Notes: generated by a model from the letters alone, not told the origin. 13,191 nucleotides of DNA from an uncultured Acidobacteriota bacterium (GCA_913043805.1 CAJWMX010000027.1:1-13191), one strand, 5' to 3'. Numbered from the stretch's first letter, positions 1 through 6,673 are shown. Numbers and translations: made by a program.

Positions 1-311
1 CGCGCCCCCGAGTGCTGGACGATGTACTCGATTTCCTGTGGCTTGAGACGGAAGTTGATCGGCACCAGCACGGCGCCGATTTGCGGCACGGCGTAGAACG
101 ACTCGAGGTGCGCCGCGGTGTTCAGCGAGATGTAGGCAACCCGGTCACCCTTGCCGACACCGAGGCGCTGCAGCGCCGCCGACCACCGGTCGGCATGCTG
201 GAAGAACTCCTCGTAGGTGAGCCGTCTCCCTTCGTCGACGACGCACTCGCGCTCCGGATACAGCGCCCGAGTCCGTCGCTGGAACTCGAGCGGGGTGAGC
301 GGGGTCTCCAC
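1..311 (-). CDS. Acyl-CoA synthetase (AMP-binding family), N-terminal fragment cut by window edge
   Basis: This is the first 103 codons of an AMP-forming acyl-CoA ligase, which would activate a carboxylic acid to its CoA thioester through an acyl-adenylate. The visible part begins VETPLTPLEFQRRTRALYPE and continues through RLTYEEF, GVGKGDRVAYISLN, IGAVLVPINFRL and EIEYIVQHSGA. This is the usual N-terminal pattern of fatty-acyl-CoA synthetases. The ATP-binding and catalytic motifs lie beyond the left edge, so substrate class cannot be judged. The chosen GTG start (311-309) lies one base after the TGA of the upstream monooxygenase-like gene, which suggests translational coupling. An in-frame ATG at 365-363 with GAGG just upstream is a real alternative; it would overlap the upstream gene by about 53 bases and add a low-complexity MTPSSPTG leader. 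The family call is firm; start and substrate are uncertain. Confidence 0.85.
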   Translation of the reverse strand, partial: METPLTPLEFQRRTRALYPERECVVDEGRRLTYEEFFQHADRWSAALQRLGVGKGDRVAYISLNTAAHLESFYAVPQIGAVLVPINFRLKPQEIEYIVQHSGA

Positions 312-312
312 G

Positions 313-1638
313 TCAGTCGTCGTCGCTCGTCCGGCGGGCGCGCCGGTCGGCGATGATGGCGTCATAGTCCTCTTCGGTCAGATACGTCATGTTCACGTGC
401 GCGTGGTACATGTCGTCATAGCTCCGCTGGCCCCAGCCGACCCACTGGGTCGGATCCGGATTGGCACGATTTGCCGCCGTGTTGTCGTGTATCGCGGTCA
501 GATGAATGATCGTGCCGGCGGGAAGAACGGGCGCCGAGTCGTCGGTGTAGACGTAGTTCACGTGCCAGTTGAAGTCGAAGTTCTCGACGTGGCTCAGCAT
601 CTCGACCCGACCGTCGGGGTAGATAGCCTCCATCGACATCGACCGGCCGCGTACATGCATGTGCGGCTGGTAGTTCTCGAGCCGCGCGGGCAGCGTCAGC
701 GGCACGTAGGCATGATGCGTCGTCACCTTGCCAGGCGGAATGTCGAGGGTCGCCATCGACTGCTGGACGCCGAGGGCGCGGCCGAAGACACGATACTTCG
801 GCACGTAGCCGTCCTCGTGCAGCCAGATCCCCACTTCGGTAAAGCTCGTGATCTCCTCGCCAACCGAGTGGTAGTGGTTGTCAAACGCGATCCGGGAATC
901 CGCCTTGAGGAGCTTGCCGGTGTTCTCGCGGAACACGTCGCCGATCTTCCCCACGGCGAACTCGGTCAGATAGCTGCCCCGCCCAGGGACCGCCACGGCC
1001 GGCGTGTGATCACCCGGCTGCTCGTCCTGCTGCAGATACACCACCGAGTGGTGGGTCACCCGCCGCCCGCCGCCCATCGAGGGGCGGACTTCCATCCCGG
1101 TGATCCAGCGATCCTCGGTCAGCCCGGTGGGCACGACCGGCTGCCACCACTGGTCCTGGCCCTCGGCCGCCTGGGTCCAGGGATCCGACGCCACCACGAG
1201 ATCCGGCTCCCGACCGTATCGTTCGGCGAGCCGCCACACGTCCTCGGCCGGCCAGTTCATCGGCGGCGGCGCATCGGCCGGATTCCCCCGCGGCGCTCCA
1301 GCGTCGACCCAGCGCGCGACGAGATCGATCTCGGCGTCGCTGAGCGACGTATCGTTCTCGAACTGCTGGATGCCGACGGTCTTGTCGAGATGCCAGGGCG
1401 GCATGACCCGCTCGACCACCTTTTCCCGGACGGCGCGCGCCCAGGGCCGCACGTCTTCATAGGTGACCAGCGACATCGGTCCCATCTGGCCAGGCCGATG
1501 ACACCCCTGACAGCTGCGCTGGAGGATCGGCTCGACATCGCGAGTGAAGGTGACCTCGGTCTGCGCCGACGCGCCGGCCGCTCCGAAGAGGGCGAATGCG
1601 GTCGTCAGGGCTCCGAGTCGTCCAATGGATAGCGTCAT
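313..1638 (-). CDS. Exported c-type cytochrome fused to a copper type II (PHM-like) monooxygenase domain
   Basis: This 441-residue protein has a Sec-type signal peptide (residues 1 to about 25, ending ASAQ). A monoheme cytochrome c domain follows, with the heme site C43-Q-G-C46-H47 and the likely axial Met79 in VMPPWH. The C-terminal part resembles peptidylglycine monooxygenase-type proteins and keeps candidates for all six copper ligands: His196-His197 (THHSVVY) and a His at 255/257 (NHYHSVG) for one copper, and His326/His328 (PHMHVRG) plus Met410 (SYDDM) for the other. Known family members hydroxylate C-H bonds using O2 and an external reductant; here the fused heme may deliver electrons (inference). 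It should act outside the cytoplasm. AGGAG precedes the ATG by about ten bases. The gene starts 39 bases after the stop of the 285-residue exported protein and is followed at once by an acyl-CoA synthetase gene. The substrate is unknown, and a non-catalytic binding role is possible. Confidence 0.88.
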   Translation of the reverse strand: MTLSIGRLGALTTAFALFGAAGASAQTEVTFTRDVEPILQRSCQGCHRPGQMGPMSLVTYEDVRPWARAVREKVVERVMPPWHLDKTVGIQQFENDTSLSDAEIDLVARWVDAGAPRGNPADAPPPMNWPAEDVWRLAERYGREPDLVVASDPWTQAAEGQDQWWQPVVPTGLTEDRWITGMEVRPSMGGGRRVTHHSVVYLQQDEQPGDHTPAVAVPGRGSYLTEFAVGKIGDVFRENTGKLLKADSRIAFDNHYHSVGEEITSFTEVGIWLHEDGYVPKYRVFGRALGVQQSMATLDIPPGKVTTHHAYVPLTLPARLENYQPHMHVRGRSMSMEAIYPDGRVEMLSHVENFDFNWHVNYVYTDDSAPVLPAGTIIHLTAIHDNTAANRANPDPTQWVGWGQRSYDDMYHAHVNMTYLTEEDYDAIIADRRARRTSDDD

Positions 1639-1677
1639 GTTCTTGGGTCTCCTGCTGCGATTCCTGCCGCCAACTCC

Positions 1678-2535
1678 CTACTGTACCGTCACGGGCACGA
1701 ACCCGTTGGTCCAGCAGCAGAAAAATCCACCCGCCATGATGGCGGCCTGGCCACCCGAATCGTCCCAGGCGAGCACCCGCAACATGTAATCCCCGGGCGC
1801 ATCGAAGGTGACCATCGTCTCGGCGAGCGCTCCAGCACCCACCTCGGGCTCGTCGGACGAGAATGTGACCGCTCCAGGCCCACGATACTTGCTCCAGACC
1901 AGGCCGAATCGCGGCGGCCGGTCAGCCGCCCGCGCCTTGCGCACCCCGTCGTCAGTGGCCCACACCTGGATGGCGGTCGGCACGCCGGCCCGCGCGGTGA
2001 CGCGGTCGGCCAGGACACCGAGTGGTCCCTCGCCAGGAGCGCCGTCAGCGCCCTGGAACCGGACGACCGGGGGCGTGTTGCCGCTCGTCACCTCTTCGAG
2101 CGCCGTGATCTCCCAGCCAGACTCCAGATGCCCGGGGATCGCGATCGTCTCGCCATGGGACGTCAAACTCCAGGTGAGACGCGCCTCCCCGAAATCGGCT
2201 GGCACCGTCACCCCAAACACCCCGGTGTGCCGACGGGGCAAGAAGTGAGTCGGCTGTCCGCGATCGGCGGGACCCGGCTCGAAGCGGTTGTCCGGCCCGA
2301 CCGGGATCGTCAGCTCTTCCTTGTAATTGCGGTTGAAGTAGCCGAAGACCAGCGTCCTGGTCCCGTCCGGATTGCGATACCACCCCTCATACGAGGCGGT
2401 GACGCTCTGACCGCGCTCGCGCGGTATCGGCGCACCGAGACGGGTGTCCTGCGCCAGCACCGGCTGCACACCCAGCAGGAGCAGGGCCAGCCCGGCGCCG
2501 CCGCGAATCAGTCGTTTCACGATGGGGTTGATCAT
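1678..2535 (-). CDS. Exported protein of unknown family with C-terminal Cys-Cys-Trp motif
   Basis: I cannot name a family for this 285-residue protein. It starts MINPIVKRLIRGG, followed by a hydrophobic stretch and a likely signal peptidase site near VLAQ (about residue 29), so the mature protein should be exported. The body is rich in beta-type sequence: a GWYRNPDGTRTLVFGYFNRN segment (51-70), PVGPDNRFEPG (78-88), HFLPRRHTGVFGVTVP (97-112) and, near the end, VTFDAPGDYMLRVLAWD (242-258). The last part of that looks like an Ig/PKD-like strand pair. The only cysteines are adjacent, C273-C274, in GGFFCCWTNGFVPVTVQ at the C-terminus. It lies directly upstream of the heme-copper monooxygenase-like gene on the same strand, so it is probably a partner of that protein. 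From memory, similar proteins accompany such cytochromes in Acidobacteriota, but I could not check this. A GGTGG stretch precedes the chosen ATG; the frame is open far upstream but without plausible protein sequence. Confidence 0.8.
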   Translation of the reverse strand: MINPIVKRLIRGGAGLALLLLGVQPVLAQDTRLGAPIPRERGQSVTASYEGWYRNPDGTRTLVFGYFNRNYKEELTIPVGPDNRFEPGPADRGQPTHFLPRRHTGVFGVTVPADFGEARLTWSLTSHGETIAIPGHLESGWEITALEEVTSGNTPPVVRFQGADGAPGEGPLGVLADRVTARAGVPTAIQVWATDDGVRKARAADRPPRFGLVWSKYRGPGAVTFSSDEPEVGAGALAETMVTFDAPGDYMLRVLAWDDSGGQAAIMAGGFFCCWTNGFVPVTVQ

Positions 2536-2590
2536 GAAGAACCCACCCGAAGGTGTCAACGCCGACGACGCCCCCGCCCGTACATGGAAC

Positions 2591-2623
2591 GAGGGCCGGA
2601 ACGCCAGCAGCACCCCGGCCCTC
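2591..2623 (-). terminator. Possible hairpin between the HU gene and the exported-protein gene
   Basis: A perfect 9-bp inverted repeat (GAGGGCCGG / CCGGCCCTC) is separated by 15 bases. It lies 28 bases after the HU stop codon and 55 bases before the next start on the same strand. A GC-rich stem here could end or attenuate transcription from the HU promoter. There is no clear run of U after the stem (it is followed by GTTCC), so intrinsic termination is uncertain. It may instead be an RNA-processing or attenuation element. Confidence 0.35.
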
Positions 2624-2651
2624 TCGGTCTCGAAATTCCGAACTGGGAACC

Positions 2652-2981
2652 CTAGACGAGGTCCTTCAGCCTCTTCAGCGGAAGGATCTTGACCCGCGTC
2701 GACGCAGGCTTGGCGGCCACGTCCATGAGCTCGCCGGGCCGGAACGGGTTCGGGACATTCTTCCGGGCGCGCTGAGCCGGCTTGCGGACCGTCTTGATCT
2801 TCATCAGGCCCGGCACGGTGCAGGTCCCGACCGCACCCTTGGCCACATGACGACCGATAACGCCTTCGAGCGCGTCGAAGACCGAGGCCACCTGCTTCTT
2901 CGACAGGTCGGTGGTCTCTGCGATGTCTGCCAACATCTGAGTCTTGGTCATCGCCGTCTTGAGCTTCGTGCTTCTCGCCAA
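2652..2981 (-). CDS. HU-family DNA-binding protein with extended basic C-terminus
   Basis: This 109-residue nucleoid-associated protein belongs to the HU/IHF family, which binds and bends DNA as a dimer. The N-terminal helical part is MTKTQMLADIAETTDLSKKQVASVF (residues 11-35), followed by ALEGVIGRHV. The beta-arm region is KIKTVRKPAQRARKNVPNPF (61-80), including the conserved NPF turn, and the tail is KPASTRVKILPLKRLKDLV. It is longer than the usual roughly 90-residue HU because of a ten-residue leader and a basic tail. The start is TTG at 2981-2979, chosen because GGGAGG lies about five bases upstream. The internal ATG at residue 11 has no comparable ribosome binding site. The gene diverges from the acyl-CoA mutase gene across a 228-base control region. 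Whether it acts as general HU or as a local regulator cannot be told from sequence. Confidence 0.93.
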   Translation of the reverse strand: MARSTKLKTAMTKTQMLADIAETTDLSKKQVASVFDALEGVIGRHVAKGAVGTCTVPGLMKIKTVRKPAQRARKNVPNPFRPGELMDVAAKPASTRVKILPLKRLKDLV

Positions 2982-3060
2982 TCTTTCCTCCCGGTGAGTG
3001 TGTTACGCCAACGAACAAACTCCACCCGAGTATGTTACCTGTATTGCACACTTTTTCCAT

Positions 3061-3073
3061 GCGCAGTTTGCGC
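3061..3073. repeat. Short inverted repeat in the HU/mutase control region
   Basis: GCGCA and TGCGC face each other across three bases (GTT). It sits beside the AT-rich patch at 3031-3060, which is the most promoter-like sequence in this GC-rich intergenic region and probably holds the HU promoter. I could not define convincing -35 and -10 boxes. A short repeat like this could be chance. Confidence 0.25.
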
Positions 3074-3160
3074 CTTTTCCTGCCGCGGACAACCGGTTGA
3101 ACCCAGCCAACCCGCCGCAGCCTCTGCTCGCGGGCCGCCTTGGGTTCGCACCCTGGAGCG

Positions 3161-3174
3161 GTGTTGATCAACAC
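3161..3174. promoter_or_regulatory. Perfect 14-bp palindrome, candidate operator upstream of the acyl-CoA mutase gene
   Basis: GTGTTGATCAACAC is a perfect palindrome ending 35 bases before the chosen ATG of the mutase gene and 3 bases before an alternative TTG start. It lies in the divergent region between the HU and mutase genes. Length, symmetry and position fit a dimeric helix-turn-helix repressor such as the TetR- or GntR-type regulators that often control acyl-CoA metabolism (inference). No regulator gene is in the window. A second, weaker symmetric stretch, AACCGGTT followed by GAACC, lies at 3091-3103. Confidence 0.5.
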
Positions 3175-3209
3175 TGTTGGGCGTGGCGACTCCGCGACGC
3201 GCGACAGAC

Positions 3210-4814
3210 ATGCCCAAGACATCGTCCCCGCCAGACACCGCCTCGACCCGCACCACGATCTCGGGACATCCGGTCGAAGAGCGCTACACGGCGCAGGACG
3301 TCGCGGACGCGTCGGCCGCCCCCCCTCCGGGCACGTTCCCCTACACCCGTGGCATCCACGCCAGCGGCTACGGCGGCAAGCTGTGGACCATGCGCCAGTT
3401 CTCTGGGTTCGGATCTCCGGCCGACACCAACGCCCGCTACAAGGAGTTGCTGGCGGCCGGCGGCACCGGACTGAGCGTGGCCTTCGATCTCCCAACCCTC
3501 ATGGGCCGAGACCCCGACCACCCGCTGTCGCAGGGGGAAGTCGGCAAGTGCGGCGTCAGCATCGCGTCGCTGGCCGACATGGAGCGGCTGTTCGCCGACA
3601 TCCGGCTGGACGAGGTCACCACCTCGATGACCATCAACTCGCCGGCCGCGATGATCTTCGCGATGTATCTGGTGGTGGCCGAGCGACAGGGAGCAGACTG
3701 GTCGACGCTGTCCGGCACGCTCCAGAACGACATTCTCAAGGAGTACATCGCCCAGAAGGAGTTCATCTATCCGCCCGCACCATCGATGCGGCTGGTCACG
3801 GACACATTCGCCTTCTGCGCCGATGAAACCCCGAAGTGGAACACGATCTCGGTGAGCGGCTACCACATCCGCGAAGCCGGGGCCACGGCGCTCCAGGAGC
3901 TCGCCTTCACGCTGCGCGACGGCATCGAGTATGTGCAGTACGCAATCGACGCCGGCCTGGATGTGGACCGCATCGTCCCACGCATGTCGTTCTTCTTCAA
4001 CGCGCACAGCGACTTCTTCGAGGAGATCGCGAAGTATCGCGCCGCCCGCGCCTTGTGGGCGAACACCATGCGCGACCGTTTCGGCGCGACCAGCGAACGC
4101 GCCTGGAAACTTCGCTTCCACACACAGACGGCCGGCGTCTCGCTGACGGCGCAGCAGCCTTACAACAACGTCATCCGGACCACGATCCAGGCGCTTGGCG
4201 CCGTTCTCGGTGGCACGAACTCGCTCCATACGAACTCGCTCGACGAAGCGCTCTCGCTGCCCACCAGCGAAGCGGCGCTGCTGGCGCTCCGCACCCAGCA
4301 GGTGATCGCGCACGAGAGCGGCGTCACCGACCATGTCGACCCGTTCGCCGGCTCCTACTTCCTGGAGAGCCTGACCGGCGACCTCGAAGCGGGAGCACGA
4401 GACTACTTCCAGCGGATTGACGACATGGGCGGCATGGTCGCCGCGATCGAGCAGGGCTTTCCACAACGGGAGATCGCCGAGAGCGCCTATCGGTTCCAGC
4501 AGGAGGTCGAAGCCGGCTCCCGCCACATCGTGGGGGTGAACCAGCATTCGGATGAGGCGCGCCCCGAAGTCGAGACGCTCTATATAGACGAGGCCACCTC
4601 CGACGCGCAGCGCAACCAGCTGGACGAGGTGCGCGGGCAACGCGACGGCGCCGAGGTGACCCGCGCGCTCGATCGACTCCGCGACGCCGCCCGTGGCACC
4701 GACAACCTGATGCCGCCGCTGCTGGACGCCGTGCGCGCCTACGCCACCCTGGGCGAGATGTGCGACGCCCTGCGCGACGTGTGGGGTGAGTACGAAGAAG
4801 TTGCGTCGGTCTGA
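3210..4814 (+). CDS. B12-dependent acyl-CoA mutase large subunit, isobutyryl-CoA mutase-like, without cobalamin-binding domain
   Basis: This is the substrate-binding TIM-barrel subunit (534 residues) of the methylmalonyl-CoA mutase superfamily. Diagnostic stretches include WTMRQFSGFG (59-68), LSVAFDLPTLMGRD (88-101), LQNDILKEYIAQKEF (171-185), SVSGYHIREAGATA (214-227), HTQTAGVSLTAQQPYNN (304-320) and GGTNSLHTNSLDEA (334-347). His219 matches the catalytic His244 of Propionibacterium methylmalonyl-CoA mutase. At the positions of Tyr89 and Arg207, which bind the methylmalonyl carboxylate, this protein has Phe64 and Gln182; spacings are identical (118 and 155 residues from the first position). 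Phe/Gln is the isobutyryl-CoA mutase pattern, and Ala91 rather than Asp argues against 2-hydroxyisobutyryl-CoA mutase. The protein ends at residue 534 with no DxHxxG domain, so a separate small subunit must be encoded elsewhere. ATG 3210 was chosen for codon type; TTG 3177 and GTG 3183 are alternatives, and none has a clear ribosome binding site. An acyl-CoA dehydrogenase gene follows after 35 bases. Confidence 0.92.
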   Translation: MPKTSSPPDTASTRTTISGHPVEERYTAQDVADASAAPPPGTFPYTRGIHASGYGGKLWTMRQFSGFGSPADTNARYKELLAAGGTGLSVAFDLPTLMGRDPDHPLSQGEVGKCGVSIASLADMERLFADIRLDEVTTSMTINSPAAMIFAMYLVVAERQGADWSTLSGTLQNDILKEYIAQKEFIYPPAPSMRLVTDTFAFCADETPKWNTISVSGYHIREAGATALQELAFTLRDGIEYVQYAIDAGLDVDRIVPRMSFFFNAHSDFFEEIAKYRAARALWANTMRDRFGATSERAWKLRFHTQTAGVSLTAQQPYNNVIRTTIQALGAVLGGTNSLHTNSLDEALSLPTSEAALLALRTQQVIAHESGVTDHVDPFAGSYFLESLTGDLEAGARDYFQRIDDMGGMVAAIEQGFPQREIAESAYRFQQEVEAGSRHIVGVNQHSDEARPEVETLYIDEATSDAQRNQLDEVRGQRDGAEVTRALDRLRDAARGTDNLMPPLLDAVRAYATLGEMCDALRDVWGEYEEVASV

Positions 4815-4849
4815 ACGACCAACCGGGGCGTCGCCGCCCACATCACACC

Positions 4850-6022
4850 ATGCCTGAGCTGGATACGTCCTCCGCCCCCTTGACCACCCTCTCGGATGAA
4901 GAGCAGCTGTTTCGCGACAGCGTCCGCGACTTCGCCCGAGCCGAGATCGGCCCGCTCGTCCGCGAGATGGATGAGCAGGCCGAGATCCCCGACGCGCTCA
5001 TCTCCCAGCTGTTCGAACTGGGCGTGATGGCCATCGAGATTCCCGAGCGGTTCGGAGGCGCGGGCGCCGGGTTCTTTCTCTCGGTGCTCGCCGTCGAAGA
5101 GTTGTCACGCGTCGACCCGTCGGTGGCGGTCCTGGTCGATGTCCAGAACACCCTGGTCGTGAACGCGCTCTTGAAGTGGGGCTCGGACGACATCCAGCAG
5201 CGGTTTCTGCCGGCGATGGTAAAGGACACGGTGGGCGCCTATGCCCTCTCCGAGGCCGGCTCTGGCAGCGACGCTTTCGCGCTCACCACGCGAGCGGTGC
5301 GGGACGGCGACGACTACCTGCTCACCGGCCGGAAGCTGTGGATCACGAACGGTCGCGAAGCCGGACTGTTCATCGTGCTGGCCACGGTGGACCCGAGCGC
5401 CGAATACCGCGGCATCACGGCGTTCGTCGTCGAGAGCGACCGGCCCGGATTCGCGGTGGGCAAGAAGGAAGACAAGCTGGGCATCCGCGCCTCGAGCACC
5501 TGCGAGATCCTGCTGGACGAATGCCGGATCCCGGCGGCGAATCTCCTGGGTGAGGTGGGGCGGGGCTACAAGGTCGCCATCGAGACCCTGAACGAGGGGC
5601 GCATCGGTATCGGCGCCCAGATGGTCGGGCTGGCGCAGGGCGCGCTCGACCACGCGCTGGCCTATGTGCAGGAACGGGAACAGTTCGGACAACCGATCGC
5701 CGCGTTCCAGGGCGTACAGTTTCAACTGGCGCAGGCGGCGACCGAGCTCGAGATGGCCCGGCTGGGGGTGTACAACGCGGCGCGGCTGCGAGACGCCGGC
5801 CAGCCGTTCCTCACCGAAGCGGCGATGGCGAAGCTGTTCACGTCCCAGGTAGCCGAGCGGGTCACATCGCTCGCCGTCCAGCTGTTCGGCGGCGCCGGCT
5901 ACACCAAGGACTATCCGGTCGAGAAGCTGTATCGCGACGCCAAGATCGGGCAGATCTACGAAGGCACGTCGAACATGCAGCTGCAAACCATCGCCAAGCA
6001 GATCATCCGCTCGGGCGTCTGA
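4850..6022 (+). CDS. Short/branched-chain acyl-CoA dehydrogenase (FAD-dependent)
   Basis: This 390-residue flavoprotein is full length for the family and should oxidise a CoA thioester to its 2,3-enoyl form, passing electrons to electron-transfer flavoprotein. The N-terminal helical domain is about 15-125. The flavin/substrate loop ALSEAGSGSDAFAL is at 132-145, LWITNG at 163-168, SSTCEILLDE at 215-224, LNEGRIGIGAQMVGLAQG at 247-264 and the C-terminal signature FGGAGYTKDYPVEKLYRD at 346-363. Glu371 in IYEGTSNMQL is the expected catalytic base. The overall pattern, including LNEGRIGI and TKDYPVEK, is closest to the ACADSB (2-methylbutyryl/isobutyryl-CoA) type as I remember it. The gene lies 35 bases after the mutase gene and probably shares its transcript, which fits a route rearranging and oxidising branched or short acyl-CoAs. 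The ATG has no obvious ribosome binding site. Exact chain preference is not proven. Confidence 0.93.
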   Translation: MPELDTSSAPLTTLSDEEQLFRDSVRDFARAEIGPLVREMDEQAEIPDALISQLFELGVMAIEIPERFGGAGAGFFLSVLAVEELSRVDPSVAVLVDVQNTLVVNALLKWGSDDIQQRFLPAMVKDTVGAYALSEAGSGSDAFALTTRAVRDGDDYLLTGRKLWITNGREAGLFIVLATVDPSAEYRGITAFVVESDRPGFAVGKKEDKLGIRASSTCEILLDECRIPAANLLGEVGRGYKVAIETLNEGRIGIGAQMVGLAQGALDHALAYVQEREQFGQPIAAFQGVQFQLAQAATELEMARLGVYNAARLRDAGQPFLTEAAMAKLFTSQVAERVTSLAVQLFGGAGYTKDYPVEKLYRDAKIGQIYEGTSNMQLQTIAKQIIRSGV

Positions 6023-6032
6023 GCCGCGCATC

Positions 6033-6054
6033 CGCCCGCCGTCTCAGGCGGGCG
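6033..6054. terminator. Hairpin terminator shared by convergent genes
   Basis: A perfect 8-bp stem, CGCCCGCC / GGCGGGCG, closes on a six-base loop. It begins 11 bases after the acyl-CoA dehydrogenase stop. The TGA stop of the convergent DUF4126 gene (6046-6044) lies inside the loop. The symmetry suits a bidirectional terminator. No U-run follows on either strand, as is common in high-GC genomes, so it could also act mainly as a 3'-end stabiliser. Confidence 0.6.
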
Positions 6055-6640
6055 CCTCGTCCCTCGCTCTCCCCCACCGGCGCCAAGCGGCACGAGAGAT
6101 GGTGCCAAAGAAGACGATCATCAGGACGATGATCACAGTGGCGACCGCGAAGGCGGCCACCGGGAACGTCAGGGTGAGCACGCCGAGTCCGATGACGAAC
6201 CCGTCCTCGGCCAGACTGAGCACCCAGTTCGAGACCGGCTCCGGGCTGGTATTCGCCACCGCCCGCGTACCGGCCTTGGTGAAATGCGCACCAGCCGCCA
6301 CCGTCCCGCCCAGGAGACCGATGATGGCCTCGGTCGTCGGCGTGGCATCGCCGAGAGCCGCCACCGCGAGGAAGGCGCCGCCCACTGGTCGGATCACGGT
6401 GTGGACCGCATCCCAGGCCGAGTCGACCCAGGGCACCTTGTCGGCGACGAACTCGACCAGGTAGAGCGCCAGCGCCAGACCGATGACGAGGTTGTTGTCG
6501 AAGACCGCGAATTGCGACGGCAACTCGACCCACCCGAAGCGCGACACCAGGCCCAGGATGGCAACCGTGGCGTAGAGATTCACGCCGGCCGCCAACGAGA
6601 AGCCCAGGGCGTGGCCTAGGGTGGCGATCGCCTGCATCAT
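6044..6640 (-). CDS. DUF4126-family integral membrane protein
   Basis: This 198-residue, strongly hydrophobic protein fits the DUF4126 family, whose function is unknown. Likely membrane segments are about 5-33 (ATLGHALGFSLAAGVNLYA and on), 50-66, 84-100, 104-120 and 146-180. Family-typical features I recognise are the N-terminal AAGVNLYATVA, the FVADKVPWVDSAWDAVHT segment (64-81), and a central ending SPEPVSNW (132-139) before the last hydrophobic stretch. The C-terminus is basic (RRWGRAR). The start is the first of two adjacent ATG codons, with GGGAG about ten bases upstream. The gene lies 76 bases after the ankyrin gene on the same strand, beyond a hairpin, and converges with the acyl-CoA dehydrogenase gene. 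Nothing in its context suggests a specific role. Confidence 0.88.
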   Translation of the reverse strand: MMQAIATLGHALGFSLAAGVNLYATVAILGLVSRFGWVELPSQFAVFDNNLVIGLALALYLVEFVADKVPWVDSAWDAVHTVIRPVGGAFLAVAALGDATPTTEAIIGLLGGTVAAGAHFTKAGTRAVANTSPEPVSNWVLSLAEDGFVIGLGVLTLTFPVAAFAVATVIIVLMIVFFGTISRAAWRRWGRARDEAPA

Positions 6641-6673
6641 GCGACTCTGTCTCCCTTCAGAGAGAAATACGCA

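Noticed and set aside
217..1632. Long plus-strand open frame opposite the heme-copper gene
   Set aside because: Its translation is rich in Arg, His and Val with no recognisable domain. It mirrors a clearly real gene, as expected for an antisense shadow in high-GC DNA.
2531..2559. Minus-strand promoter TTGACA, 17-base spacer, CATGAT
   Set aside because: The boxes look good, but the -10 overlaps the start codon, so transcripts would begin inside the gene and lack the start codon.
2536..3495. N-terminal extension of the 285-residue exported protein
   Set aside because: The frame is open upstream but runs out of frame across the HU gene, and the signal peptide at MINPIVKRL gives a natural start.
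3168..4841. 557-codon minus-strand open frame covering the whole mutase gene
   Set aside because: Low-complexity translation without motifs; an antisense shadow of a strongly conserved enzyme gene.
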